Assembly (NCBI RefSeq): GCF_022096995.1
Contig: NZ_JACXGQ010000008.1
Span: forward strand, 62,001-126,000
Origin: Yoonia sp. I 8.24
GTDB lineage: Bacteria > Pseudomonadota > Alphaproteobacteria > Rhodobacterales > Rhodobacteraceae
Direction of reading: 5' to 3'
DNA: 64,000 nt
The notes beneath the pieces were generated by a model that searched no databases, was not told the origin of the DNA, and saw nothing but the letters and a program-made list of their open reading frames with translations. Within the stretch, counting starts at the first letter, position 1. Each line of letters starts with the position of its first letter. Positions 43,038 through 54,449 of this stretch are shown piece after piece. The translations under genes were made by a program, and so were the position numbers.

Positions 43038-44384
43038 ATGACGAACGAAACTTGGGCAAAAGTGCAATCAACCTTAAAGGCGGCACTTGGGGTGAACAAT
43101 TTTTCAAGCTGGATTGAACCGCTTGCCTTTTCAGATATTTCAGCAGGCGTGATGACATTTCACGTGCCAACAAATTTTATTGGTAACTATGTTTCGCAAA
43201 ATTTTGGCGACCAGATTATCTATCACATGAACCAGACGGGCGCCTCCGTTCGGCGGCTCGAATTTGCGGTGCCTGCGAAAAGCGCACCTGCTGCGGCAGC
43301 CCCCAAAGCTACCCCCGCGCCAAAACCCACGGCGACGGCTGACATTTCTGGCGCGCCGCTGGATCAGCGGTTTACCTTCGATACTTTTGTCGTCGGCAAA
43401 CCCAATGAATTGGCCCATGCGGCCGCGCGCCGTGTGGCTGATGGCGGTCCGGTGACATTTAACCCCTTGTTTTTATACGGTGGCGTCGGGCTTGGTAAAA
43501 CCCACCTGATGCATGCCATTGCGCATGAACTAAAACAGCGTTCGCCCGAACTAAACGTGCTGTACCTGTCAGCTGAACAATTCATGTACCGTTTCATCAC
43601 CGCTCTGCGCGAACGCAAAATGATGGATTTTAAACAACTGTTCCGGTCGGTTGACGTGCTGATGGTCGATGATGTGCAATTCATTGGCGGCAAAGACAGC
43701 ACCCAAGAAGAGTTTTTTCACACGTTCAACGCGTTGGTTGACGGCCAAAAACAGATCATCATCTCGGCTGACCGCGCGCCTGGCGAAATCAAAGATCTTG
43801 AAGAGCGGATTAAATCACGCCTGCAATGTGGCTTGGTCGTGGATCTGCACCCAACCGATTACGAACTGCGTTTGGGCATCCTGCAGTCGAAGGTCGATGT
43901 ATACGCCGCGCAGTACCCTGATCTTGAAATCGCACCGGGTGTTCTGGAATTTCTAGCGCACCGTATTTCAACCAATGTCCGTGTGCTCGAAGGTGCGCTG
44001 ACCCGCCTTTTCGCATTTGCTTCGCTTGTGGGGCGCGAAATCACGCTGGAACTGACGCAAGACTGCCTATCAGATGTGCTAAAAGCTTCTGATCGCAAGG
44101 TCACCGTCGAAGAAATTCAGCGTAAGGTTTCCGAGCATTACAACATCCGCCTGTCTGATATGATCGGCCCCAAACGTGTGCGCAACTATGCACGTCCACG
44201 TCAGATTGCGATGTTCTTGGCAAAACGTATGACCAGTCGGTCATTGCCTGAAATCGGGCGTCGATTTGGTGGGCGTGACCACACAACTGTCATGCACGGC
44301 GTAAAGCGGATCGAAGAGTTGAAAGTCACCGATAGCCAAATCGCGGATGACCTTGAACTGCTGCGGCGCGCGCTCGAAGAGTAA
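43038..44384 (+). CDS. dnaA: Chromosomal replication initiator DnaA
   Basis: This is a 448-residue AAA+ initiator. Domain I opens TNETWAKVQSTLKAALGVNNFSSWIEPLAF; an Ala/Pro-rich linker follows. The Walker A GGVGLGKTHLMHAI and Walker B VDVLMVDDVQFIGG lie in the ATPase domain. The C-terminal DNA-binding helix has SLPEIGRRFGGRDHTTVMHGVKRI. ATG 43038 gives the normal domain I start. It heads dnaA-dnaN-recF. Confidence 0.97.
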   Translation: MTNETWAKVQSTLKAALGVNNFSSWIEPLAFSDISAGVMTFHVPTNFIGNYVSQNFGDQIIYHMNQTGASVRRLEFAVPAKSAPAAAAPKATPAPKPTATADISGAPLDQRFTFDTFVVGKPNELAHAAARRVADGGPVTFNPLFLYGGVGLGKTHLMHAIAHELKQRSPELNVLYLSAEQFMYRFITALRERKMMDFKQLFRSVDVLMVDDVQFIGGKDSTQEEFFHTFNALVDGQKQIIISADRAPGEIKDLEERIKSRLQCGLVVDLHPTDYELRLGILQSKVDVYAAQYPDLEIAPGVLEFLAHRISTNVRVLEGALTRLFAFASLVGREITLELTQDCLSDVLKASDRKVTVEEIQRKVSEHYNIRLSDMIGPKRVRNYARPRQIAMFLAKRMTSRSLPEIGRRFGGRDHTTVMHGVKRIEELKVTDSQIADDLELLRRALEE

Positions 44385-44507
44385 CCTAGCTTGACGCGGC
44401 TGTGCCCATCGTTAACAGTCGCATAAAAGCACTTGAGCCGCCGGAGAAATGCAGTACATTTCCCGTCCCGGCAGCCAAGCCACCAAGATTATGCGGAGCA
44501 TTGGGAC

Positions 44508-45626
44508 ATGAAATTCAGCATCGAACGCGCAGCCCTGTTAAAGGCGGTTGCACAGGCCCAATCTGTCGTAGAGCGGCGCAATACAATTCCGATCCTCGCC
44601 AACGTGCTGATCGAAGCCGAAGGCGCGGAGGTGCAATTCCGCGCCACTGATCTTGATATCGAAGTTGTCGACCGTGCCCCGGCCGTGGTGGAACGCCCCG
44701 GTGCGACCACAGTTTCGGCCGTCACGCTGAACGAAATTGTACGCAAATTGCCCGATGGTGCGCTTGTCTCATTGACCGAAGATGGTGCATCTGGCCGTTT
44801 GACGATTGAAGCAGGGCGGTCGAACTTCTCGCTCGCGACATTGCCCAAAGAAGATTTCCCGGTGATGGCGACATCGGAATACGCGGCGAATTTTGCAGCG
44901 CCTGCGCCTGTGCTGCGTCGTTTGTTCGATAAATCAAAGTTCGCGATTTCGACCGAAGAAACGCGGTATTACCTGAACGGCGTTTACATGCATGTCGCCG
45001 AAAGCGATGGCGGCAAGGTGCTGCGCTGCGTGGCGACTGATGGCCACCGCTTGGCGCGGATCGATGCCGAACTGCCCGAAGGGGCTGCTGAAATGGCTGG
45101 CGTGATCGTCCCACGTAAAACCGTAGGTGAGCTGCGCAAGCTGCTGGACGACGACGAAATGAAAATCGCGGTGTCGGTTTCGGAAACAAAAATCCGCTTT
45201 GCGACACCTGACATCACGTTGATTTCAAAGGTCATCGACGGCACCTTCCCGGACTACACACGCGTCATCCCGCAGGGCAACACACGCCGGATGGAAGTTG
45301 ATGCAAGCGAATTTGCGAAGGCGGTCGACCGTGTTGCGACCGTGTCATCTGAACGATCACGCGCGGTGAAATTGTCATTGGATGAAGATCGTTTGATCCT
45401 TTCGGTCAACGCGCCCGATAGCGGTGCCGCCGAAGAAGAGCTGGCAGTCGCTTATGGCGATGAACGGTTGGAAATCGGGTTTAACGCGAAATATCTGCTC
45501 GAAATTGCAAGCCAAGTGGACCGCGAAAACGCCGTGTTCATGTTCAATTCATCGGGCGACCCAACGCTGATGCGCGAAGGCAATGATATGTCAGCAGTTT
45601 ATGTTGTCATGCCGATGCGGGTTTGA
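44508..45626 (+). CDS. dnaN: DNA polymerase III sliding clamp beta subunit
   Basis: This 372-residue clamp begins KFSIERAALLKAVAQAQSVVERRNTIPILANVLIEAEG and ends SSGDPTLMREGNDMSAVYVVMPMRV, both DnaN signatures. Three repeats of the clamp fold fit the length. ATG 44508 is chosen for this N-terminus. It lies 123 bases after dnaA. Confidence 0.97.
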   Translation: MKFSIERAALLKAVAQAQSVVERRNTIPILANVLIEAEGAEVQFRATDLDIEVVDRAPAVVERPGATTVSAVTLNEIVRKLPDGALVSLTEDGASGRLTIEAGRSNFSLATLPKEDFPVMATSEYAANFAAPAPVLRRLFDKSKFAISTEETRYYLNGVYMHVAESDGGKVLRCVATDGHRLARIDAELPEGAAEMAGVIVPRKTVGELRKLLDDDEMKIAVSVSETKIRFATPDITLISKVIDGTFPDYTRVIPQGNTRRMEVDASEFAKAVDRVATVSSERSRAVKLSLDEDRLILSVNAPDSGAAEEELAVAYGDERLEIGFNAKYLLEIASQVDRENAVFMFNSSGDPTLMREGNDMSAVYVVMPMRV

Positions 45627-45687
45627 CGGGGGCTGAAATTCTTAGAATTTCTGCTCGAGGGTTTATGCCAAATCCGTGCCGACCGAT

Positions 45688-46788
45688 ATGACGGGCCTTT
45701 CGTTTACGCAGGTGGCGCTTTCGCACTTTCGGTCCCACAAACGTGTGGTGCTTGACCTTGACGCGCGCCCGCTTGCCCTGTTTGGTCCAAATGGTGCAGG
45801 CAAAACCAATCTGATCGAAGCCATATCATTGTTGTCGCCGGGGCGCGGAATGCGTCGGGCAGCGACGGATAATTTGGTCCGTAGGCCCGAAGCGCTAGGC
45901 TGGAAAATCACCGCAGCGCTGCAATCTCTTGATCAAACTCACGAGCTTGAAACTTGGGCCGAGGCGGGGGGCGCACGACAGCTCCGCATTGATGGAAAAT
46001 CCGCGCCACAGATCGCGCTTGGCCGGGTCGCGCGTATTCTTTGGCTGGTGCCTGCAATGGATCGGCTTTGGATCGAGGGGGCCGATGGGCGACGGCGTTT
46101 TTTGGACCGCGCGACGCTTAGCTTTGAACCGCGCCACGCCGAGGCGGTTTTGTCCTACGAAAAAGCAATGCGTGAACGGAACCGGCTGCTCAAGGATATG
46201 GTGCGTGACGCGCATTGGTACACGGTGCTCGAAGCGCAAATGGCTGATGCGGGTGCGGTGATCCAAGCAAACCGCAGGGGCACGATTGCTGCGCTGTCAC
46301 AGGCGCAAGAGGCGGCGGTCACGGCTTTTCCAACGGCGCACTTGACGTTAATCAGCCCCGATCCAATCCCCGATGATATGCGCGCGATGCTCGCGGATAA
46401 CCGCAGCCGTGACATGGTCGCTGGGCGCACGTTGATCGGGCCGCATCGCGCTGATTTAAAAGCGGTCTTCGCGGATAAAGGTGTCGATGCCAAAGATTGT
46501 TCGACGGGCGAACAAAAGGCATTGTTGATCAGTCTGATTTTGGCCAACTGTCGCGCGCTCGCGGATGATTTTGGTGCGCCGCCGATTTTGTTGCTTGATG
46601 AGGTCGCAGCGCACCTTGACGCCACACGTCGCGCAGCACTTTATGATGAAATCTGCAATCTCGGGGCGCAGGCGTTTATGACAGGCACCGGGGCAGAATT
46701 ATTTGCGGAACTGGGCGATCGTGCCCAATATGCCGAAGTGACCGAAGTCGAAGGGCAATCGACCCTGAACCGAAAGGAAAGCCAATGA
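45688..46788 (+). CDS. recF: DNA replication/repair protein RecF
   Basis: This 366-residue SMC-like ATPase loads RecA at gaps. LSHFRSHKRVVLDLDARPLALFGPNGAGKTNLIEAISLLSPGRGMR carries the Walker A; DCSTGEQKALLISLILANCRAL is the ABC signature and LLLDEVAAHLDATRR the Walker B. ATG 45688 or GTG 45676 are both possible. The stop overlaps the next ATG (ATGA). Confidence 0.95.
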   Translation: MTGLSFTQVALSHFRSHKRVVLDLDARPLALFGPNGAGKTNLIEAISLLSPGRGMRRAATDNLVRRPEALGWKITAALQSLDQTHELETWAEAGGARQLRIDGKSAPQIALGRVARILWLVPAMDRLWIEGADGRRRFLDRATLSFEPRHAEAVLSYEKAMRERNRLLKDMVRDAHWYTVLEAQMADAGAVIQANRRGTIAALSQAQEAAVTAFPTAHLTLISPDPIPDDMRAMLADNRSRDMVAGRTLIGPHRADLKAVFADKGVDAKDCSTGEQKALLISLILANCRALADDFGAPPILLLDEVAAHLDATRRAALYDEICNLGAQAFMTGTGAELFAELGDRAQYAEVTEVEGQSTLNRKESQ

Positions 46789-47213
46789 CACCGCAGCGGG
46801 TTACGTTGATCACATTGGGCGTCGCGGATTTGAACCGAGCGAAAGCCTTCTATGGTGCGTTGGGGTGGGCGCCGACTTCGGAAACGGAAACTGTCGTTTT
46901 CTATCAAATCAACGGCATGGTCTTGGGGTTTTTCGGCTTGGATGCGTTGGCCAAAGATCAAGGGCGGCCCGGCACAAAGCTTGGCACGGGTGCGATGACG
47001 CTTGCGCAAAATTTTGAAACCGAAAGCGAGGTTGATGCGGCCTACGCCGCCGCGTTGGACGTCGGTGCAACCGCACTGAAATCCCCGGAAAAGGTGTTTT
47101 GGGGCGGGTATTCAGGCTATTACGCAGACCCTGACGGGCACGTTTGGGAAGTCGCATATAACCCGTTTTGGCCGTTGAACGCCGACGGTAGCCTGACGTT
47201 GCCCGCGCAATGA
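46785..47213 (+). CDS. VOC (glyoxalase/dioxygenase) superfamily protein
   Basis: This 142-residue protein has VTLITLGVADLNRAKAFYGALGWAPTSETETVVFYQINGMVLGFFGLDAL and ending YYADPDGHVWEVAYNPFWPLNADGSL, the VOC fold used by glyoxalases, dioxygenases and resistance proteins. The substrate is unknown. Start and stop both overlap neighbours (recF and the LysE gene) by ATGA, so it is translated with them. Confidence 0.88.
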   Translation: MTPQRVTLITLGVADLNRAKAFYGALGWAPTSETETVVFYQINGMVLGFFGLDALAKDQGRPGTKLGTGAMTLAQNFETESEVDAAYAAALDVGATALKSPEKVFWGGYSGYYADPDGHVWEVAYNPFWPLNADGSLTLPAQ

Positions 47214-47830
47214 CGGTTTCACCCTCTGATCTACTGCTATACGCAGGCGCGCTATTTGTTCTGTTCTTAACACCCGGCCCGGTTTGGGTCGCGCTCTTGG
47301 CGCGGTCGATGTCAGGCGGGTTCCAAGCCGCTTGGCCACTGGCCTTGGGCGTGGCAATTGGCGATATCCTATGGCCGTTGGTTGCCGTATTAGGTGTAAG
47401 CTGGCTGGTGTCAGAGTTTGCGTGGTTCATGGATGTGCTGCGCTGGGTTGCGGTCGTCGTCTTTGTATTGATGGGGGGTCTCTTGATCCGATCGGCGGAT
47501 AAGTCCCTGTCGAACAACAGCCGGTTGACCCGTCCGGGCATGTGGGCCGGTTTCGTTGCTGGATTGGCCGTGATCATCGGAAACCCGAAAGCGGCGCTGT
47601 TTTACATGGGCATCTTGCCGGGTTTCTTTGATCTAACGCAGATGACAGCGCTAGATATCGTGGCGATCTGCACGCTGAGCTTCGTCGTGCCGTTGATGGG
47701 CAACCTGATCCTTGGGCTCAGTGTGGACAAGGTGCGCGGGTTGCTAAAATCAGCTGTCGCAGTGCGGCGGATGAACCTGACCGCGGGCTGGCTTTTGATC
47801 GGCGTTGGCTGCGTTATTGCGCTGACTTAG
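47210..47830 (+). CDS. LysE-family exporter
   Basis: This 206-residue membrane protein has LLLYAGALFVLFLTPGPVWVALLARSMSGG, the LysE/RhtB N-terminal signature with the TPGP motif, and about six membrane helices in total (AVIIGNPKAALFYMGILPGF in the centre). It probably exports an amino acid or a related small solute. It is coupled to the VOC gene and separates recF from gyrB. Confidence 0.88.
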   Translation: MTVSPSDLLLYAGALFVLFLTPGPVWVALLARSMSGGFQAAWPLALGVAIGDILWPLVAVLGVSWLVSEFAWFMDVLRWVAVVVFVLMGGLLIRSADKSLSNNSRLTRPGMWAGFVAGLAVIIGNPKAALFYMGILPGFFDLTQMTALDIVAICTLSFVVPLMGNLILGLSVDKVRGLLKSAVAVRRMNLTAGWLLIGVGCVIALT

Positions 47831-47924
47831 GTGCAATTTTAGGCCAGCAATCGTCTCTCTTTTTTGCGCTAGATTTGCCCTGACCAATGATCGGCTAAAA
47901 ACCACAAAATCTTGTGTCAGTTGC

Positions 47925-47953
47925 GTGACAACCATGCCTAAATCGCATATATT
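47925..47953 (+). promoter_or_regulatory. Probable sigma-70-type promoter of gyrB
   Basis: GTGACA (five of six for -35) and TATATT (five of six for -10) are separated by 17 bases, placing transcription start about 20 bases before the gyrB ATG. Confidence 0.6.
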
Positions 47954-47966
47954 TTGCGCATAGTGA

Positions 47967-50396
<2,430 letters not shown>

Positions 50397-50403
50397 TTGA
50401 TTT

Positions 50404-50478
50404 TCGATCACGCTGATCGATGAAACTGAAACAAAGGCTGACGTGGATATGATTCAGCTTTATTTCCGTTTCATCGAT
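50404..50478. other. Nested, mutually exclusive inverted repeats between gyrB and ompA
   Basis: TCGATCA-cgc-TGATCGA (50404-50420) is a tight hairpin. ATCGATGAAAC (50416-50426) and GTTTCATCGAT (50468-50478) form a perfect 11-bp stem that shares bases with it, and inside lies AAAG-g-CTGA pairing with TCAGCTTT. Only one of the two outer structures can form at a time. No U-tract follows either, so this may be an RNA switch-like or protein-bound element rather than a simple terminator. Confidence 0.5.
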
Positions 50479-50526
50479 TGCTGACCTACGGTCCTCCACA
50501 CACACTATTTGTATGGAGCACCCCAA

Positions 50527-51186
50527 ATGCACAATTACTCTCTATCGACCCTTGCCCTTTTGGTCGCGGTTTCCGGCGGTGTGCTGCACGCTCAAGATGC
50601 CGATGCAACCGCGCCTGAATTCACACCAGAGCTCATCGAAGAACTGATCGCCGAAGACATGGCCGACGTTGATGAATTGGTAGAGGAAATGGCAGAAGAT
50701 GAGACGATGGCCGATGAAGCGATGGCTGAAGCCGATGCAATGGCTGAGGAAACCCCTGATCTTGCAGCAATTGCCGCCGCCGATCCGTCGCTTGATGTCC
50801 GTGTGAACGAAGAAGGTGAAGTTGACGCGATGGTTATGCTGTCAGACGTCTTGTTCGCATTTGGTGATGCGACCCTTGAACCCGAAGCGCTTGATGTTCT
50901 CGCGGGCGTGGCCGAAAAGCTCGATGGCGTTGGCGCGCTTGAAATCACAGGGCACACCGACGCGGTTGGGGATGATGCGTATAATCTCGCGCTTGGGCAA
51001 CGGCGTGCGGATGCGGTGCGTAACTGGCTGATTGCAAACACTGACCTGACGGCTGATATCCTGACGGCCCAAGGGGTAGGCGAGGCCGACCCTATTCTCC
51101 CAAATCTCAACGACGATGGCACCGATAATCCCGAAGGGCGTGCCGCCAACCGCCGTGTCGAATTCACAATTCCTGACGCGGGCTAA
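50527..51186 (+). CDS. OmpA-family outer-membrane/periplasmic protein
   Basis: This 219-residue protein has a signal peptide (HNYSLSTLALLVAVSGGVLHA), then a strongly acidic Glu/Asp/Ala/Met-rich stretch (about residues 24-85) and an OmpA C-terminal domain (LFAFGDATLEPEALDVLAGVAEKL; ITGHTDAVGDDAYNLALGQRRADAVRNWLI; NRRVEFTI). It binds peptidoglycan by family rule. GGAG lies nine bases before ATG 50527. The acidic linker is unusual and may bind cations, which is an inference. Confidence 0.85.
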   Translation: MHNYSLSTLALLVAVSGGVLHAQDADATAPEFTPELIEELIAEDMADVDELVEEMAEDETMADEAMAEADAMAEETPDLAAIAAADPSLDVRVNEEGEVDAMVMLSDVLFAFGDATLEPEALDVLAGVAEKLDGVGALEITGHTDAVGDDAYNLALGQRRADAVRNWLIANTDLTADILTAQGVGEADPILPNLNDDGTDNPEGRAANRRVEFTIPDAG

Positions 51187-51269
51187 GGTCCGGGGGTGCG
51201 GAAATTCCTTGCGTTGTGATGCGTGACCCCTAGGGTCTCGCACAATTGAATGGCGCAAGGATAAAGACA

Positions 51270-52010
51270 ATGGACAATTTTAGGTCCGACACTTTTGGGA
51301 AACTGAACGCCGCCGACTACGACGCGCAACATGACCCCGGCACAACCGATGCAACCGTCGCATTGATTGCGGGTTTGGTCCCAGCAGGCGGTGCGGTTCT
51401 TGAACTGGCTATCGGGACAGGCCGCGTTGCATTGCCGTTGTCACAGATGGGATTTGCCGTTTCGGGGATCGAAGCCTCACCCGAAATGGTCGCAAAGATG
51501 CGCGCGAAACCTGGCGGTGATGCGATCCCCACCGTGATTGGGGATATGGCCGACGTTGATATTGAAGGTATGTTTGATCATATATTTTTGGTCTTCAACA
51601 CATTGTTCAACCTACCAAGCCAAGAGGCCCAGATCAGGTGTTTTGAAAACGTATCCAAGCATCTGAAACCCGGTGGGACATTCCTCATCGAAACCTTTGT
51701 GCCCAATTTTACGGGGTTTACGGAAAACCAACGGGTCAAAACAATGCAGTTAGAGGTGGATCGGCTGTGTATCGAGGCCGTGACAAATGATCCTGTCGCA
51801 CAGATCTTTGCGTTTCTGCGCGTTCACATCACTGCGGATGGCATGAAGCTGGTGCCGCTTCCCATGCGCTATGCTTACCCAGCTGAAATCGACCTGATGG
51901 CGCGTTTGGCCGGGCTTCGGCGCAAACACCGTTGGGGCGGCTGGGATAAACAGGATTTTACCGCCGACAGTACCTTCCACGTCTCGGTCTATGAAAAGCC
52001 GTTCAGTTAA
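51270..52010 (+). CDS. Class I SAM-dependent methyltransferase
   Basis: This 246-residue protein has AVLELAIGTGRVALPLSQMGFAVSGIEASPEMVAKM, the SAM-binding motif I/II, and LKPGGTFLIETFVPNF. The substrate is not recognisable. AAGGA precedes ATG 51270 by eight bases. Its 3' end overlaps the convergent permease gene by 4 bases. Confidence 0.88.
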   Translation: MDNFRSDTFGKLNAADYDAQHDPGTTDATVALIAGLVPAGGAVLELAIGTGRVALPLSQMGFAVSGIEASPEMVAKMRAKPGGDAIPTVIGDMADVDIEGMFDHIFLVFNTLFNLPSQEAQIRCFENVSKHLKPGGTFLIETFVPNFTGFTENQRVKTMQLEVDRLCIEAVTNDPVAQIFAFLRVHITADGMKLVPLPMRYAYPAEIDLMARLAGLRRKHRWGGWDKQDFTADSTFHVSVYEKPFS

Positions 52011-53236
52011 TTGATCCAAATCGGCCCTAGCAGCAGAAACAAACAGCTGATCGCCCCAATGATCGGGAAGATGATTGAGACCGTAAAGATATTGTCTGGG
52101 GCAGGGTCGCCCCTGCGTTTGACGTGGACCAAGGCGACGTTGACCATGAAAAATACCGCTAAGATGATCTGTGACGTAAGCGAGACGAGGAAATCGAGCG
52201 GCACGGCAAGCGCAGCGACGAGAACGATGACAGTAACGATGACCGTGGCGTTTAGAGGAGTGCGTCGGCTTGGTGAAACTTGCGCCAATTTGGCTGGCAA
52301 TCGCCCACGTTTGGCCAGCCCGTATGCCACGCGCGCTGCCATGATAATTTCGATCACGACGCCGTTCATCGTCGCGACAATCGCAACGAGGGTGATGGTC
52401 ACGGGCGAGACACCCGTGAGTCGTTCAAACAGCAATCCTATCGGGGCTTTTGACGCGATCAACTCGTCTTCGGGAACAGCGCGGACTGCGACAAGCATCA
52501 CCAAGAAATAGATCACGGTGACCGACACCAGTGAAATGCCAATGGCCCAGGGCATTGTTTTATTGGGGTTTTTAGTTTCCTCGACCATATTGACGACGTC
52601 GTCAAACCCGATGAATGCAAAGAACGCGATCAAGCTTGCGCCAAGAACAGCCGCCATTGCGGGGCCGTCGCCGAGCGGTGGAATGACCTGACCCATTTCT
52701 GACAGCATAGCCGGATCAGCGCGGTATCCGGCTGCGATAATAACGAGCAGCCCAAGGATTTCGATCACCGTCAAAATCGCCGCAAACATGACCGATTGAT
52801 GGACACCGCACGCGGCAATCCACCCCATCGTGACGACAATCGCACCGACGATAACGGGTTCCGGCAATGACACGAGCGCGGCAACATACCCCGCGCAGCC
52901 AAGGCTGATCGCCGCCGCTGATATGGTTGCCGCAAAGATGATTGACAGGCCAACGGCCAAGGTCAGCCAAGACCACCCAAACGCCGCATCCACATAAAGC
53001 GCCTCACCAGCGCTAAGCGGAATACGCCCCGAAAACTCTGCAAAGCTAAGCGCGCTAAAGCTCATCACAAATGCAGCGACCAAAAATGCCGCGGGGGCAT
53101 AAACACCTGCGACCGTAGCGGTTTCACCGATCAGCACATAGATCCCGGCGCCAATGGTAATGCCCAACCCATAAAGCACAAGCAATGGCAGCCCGATTGC
53201 ACGTTTTAGCGTCGGTGGATTTGGTTCAGGCGGCAC
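52007..53236 (-). CDS. APC-family amino acid permease
   Basis: This 409-residue protein has about twelve membrane helices. The N-terminal GLPLLVLYGLGITIGAGIYVLIGE is the APC signature (GxGIGAGI loop), and the central ALIAFFAFIGFDDVVNMVEETKNPNKTMPWAIGISL is the family helix 6 loop. It probably imports an amino acid by proton symport. It is convergent with the methyltransferase gene. Confidence 0.88.
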   Translation of the reverse strand: MPPEPNPPTLKRAIGLPLLVLYGLGITIGAGIYVLIGETATVAGVYAPAAFLVAAFVMSFSALSFAEFSGRIPLSAGEALYVDAAFGWSWLTLAVGLSIIFAATISAAAISLGCAGYVAALVSLPEPVIVGAIVVTMGWIAACGVHQSVMFAAILTVIEILGLLVIIAAGYRADPAMLSEMGQVIPPLGDGPAMAAVLGASLIAFFAFIGFDDVVNMVEETKNPNKTMPWAIGISLVSVTVIYFLVMLVAVRAVPEDELIASKAPIGLLFERLTGVSPVTITLVAIVATMNGVVIEIIMAARVAYGLAKRGRLPAKLAQVSPSRRTPLNATVIVTVIVLVAALAVPLDFLVSLTSQIILAVFFMVNVALVHVKRRGDPAPDNIFTVSIIFPIIGAISCLFLLLGPIWIN

Positions 53237-53307
53237 TGGTCAACTCCCTGTTCAGGTCTTCCTATCTTAATGCGTTTGCTGCACCGCAGGTTGATCTAAA
53301 TCACGAC

Positions 53308-54378
53308 TTACAGATTGCCGGACCGCCCCACCCAAATGCGAAAGATTGCTGGCGCCACTGCAATGATGAAGGTGATGCGCAAGATATGCATGACAGAAAC
53401 ATATGTGACGTCTTGGTCAAGCGCGAGCGTCAGCAACGACATCTCGGTCAGACCGCCCGGTGAATAGGCAAGGAATGCTTGGCTGATGGGGATGCCGCTT
53501 GCCCAGCCGATGCCAAGCGCAAACAGCACCGCAACCACAAGCATGCAAGCGCTCGCCACCATTGCGAGCGCAATGTCCCGACCGACCTGCGCGATACTGG
53601 CACCCGCAAAACGACTGCCAATGATCGTGCCCATCGTGACTTGGGCTGCAATAATGAACACCGTTGGTGGCGATACAGTCACCACCCCTGCGATATGGGC
53701 CGCAGCGCTTAAGATCATTGGCCCGAAAACGGGTGCGGCTGGCATTCCCAGCCGCGTTCCCAGCCAATTCCCCAGAACAGCGCATGTGGCGAGAACGGCG
53801 TAATCGAACCCGGTTAGCGCATCCAGCGGTATCCACTGTGTGGCACCGCGCACACCGCTTGAAACCCCAAGCACGAGCCCAAAAAACAAGGCGACAAACA
53901 CAATGACAACGAGGATGCGTGCCGCATGGGCCAGTGCAATGCGGCGCCCATCCCCGCCAGCTTGCTCGCCCATAATCAGCATTTCGTTTAGCCCACCGGG
54001 CATCGCGGCATAAAACGCGGTGATATGATCATAGCCGCCAAGCCGGCGGTAGACTGCAAATGAAGCGGCCGAGGCGATGGCCAGAAAGATGGGCAAAGCG
54101 ACCAATGAGACGACCCAGTTTTGTAACAAACCAAAGACCTGCGCGGTCACGCTTGATCCCAGTAAAACACCAATGATCGGGATCACAATTGGGCGCAAAC
54201 GCATGGGGGCGCGCACTGGAACATGGGACATGGCTGCAATTGTCGTCGCGATCATTGGGCCGAGCATCCACGGCAACGGCAGTCCAACCCAAAACGCACA
54301 GACCCCCGCTGCAACACCAATCAACAAGGCCAAGCCCTGCGCACGCAATTCAGCTGAGGTGAGAAAGGCCGGGGGCAT
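53308..54378 (-). CDS. AbrB-family membrane protein
   Basis: This 356-residue protein has about ten membrane helices in two similar halves. GLPLPWMLGPMIATTIAAM and the repeated PGGLNEMLIM / PGGLTEMSLL are the AbrB (PF05145) hallmarks. It is often misnamed ammonia monooxygenase or transcription regulator, but it is a membrane protein of unknown substrate. The 70 bases before the next gene hold nothing I can support. Confidence 0.83.
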   Translation of the reverse strand: MPPAFLTSAELRAQGLALLIGVAAGVCAFWVGLPLPWMLGPMIATTIAAMSHVPVRAPMRLRPIVIPIIGVLLGSSVTAQVFGLLQNWVVSLVALPIFLAIASAASFAVYRRLGGYDHITAFYAAMPGGLNEMLIMGEQAGGDGRRIALAHAARILVVIVFVALFFGLVLGVSSGVRGATQWIPLDALTGFDYAVLATCAVLGNWLGTRLGMPAAPVFGPMILSAAAHIAGVVTVSPPTVFIIAAQVTMGTIIGSRFAGASIAQVGRDIALAMVASACMLVVAVLFALGIGWASGIPISQAFLAYSPGGLTEMSLLTLALDQDVTYVSVMHILRITFIIAVAPAIFRIWVGRSGNL

Positions 54379-54449
54379 AAATCGTTTCGATTCCAGTCGA
54401 TGACACGACCGGAATATGGGGTTCAGGCTGGTGGGTCAACGATTGTCGA

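Noticed and set aside
51225..51237. Terminator after the OmpA gene (GACCC/GGGTC)
   Set aside because: The stem is only five base pairs and no T-run follows.
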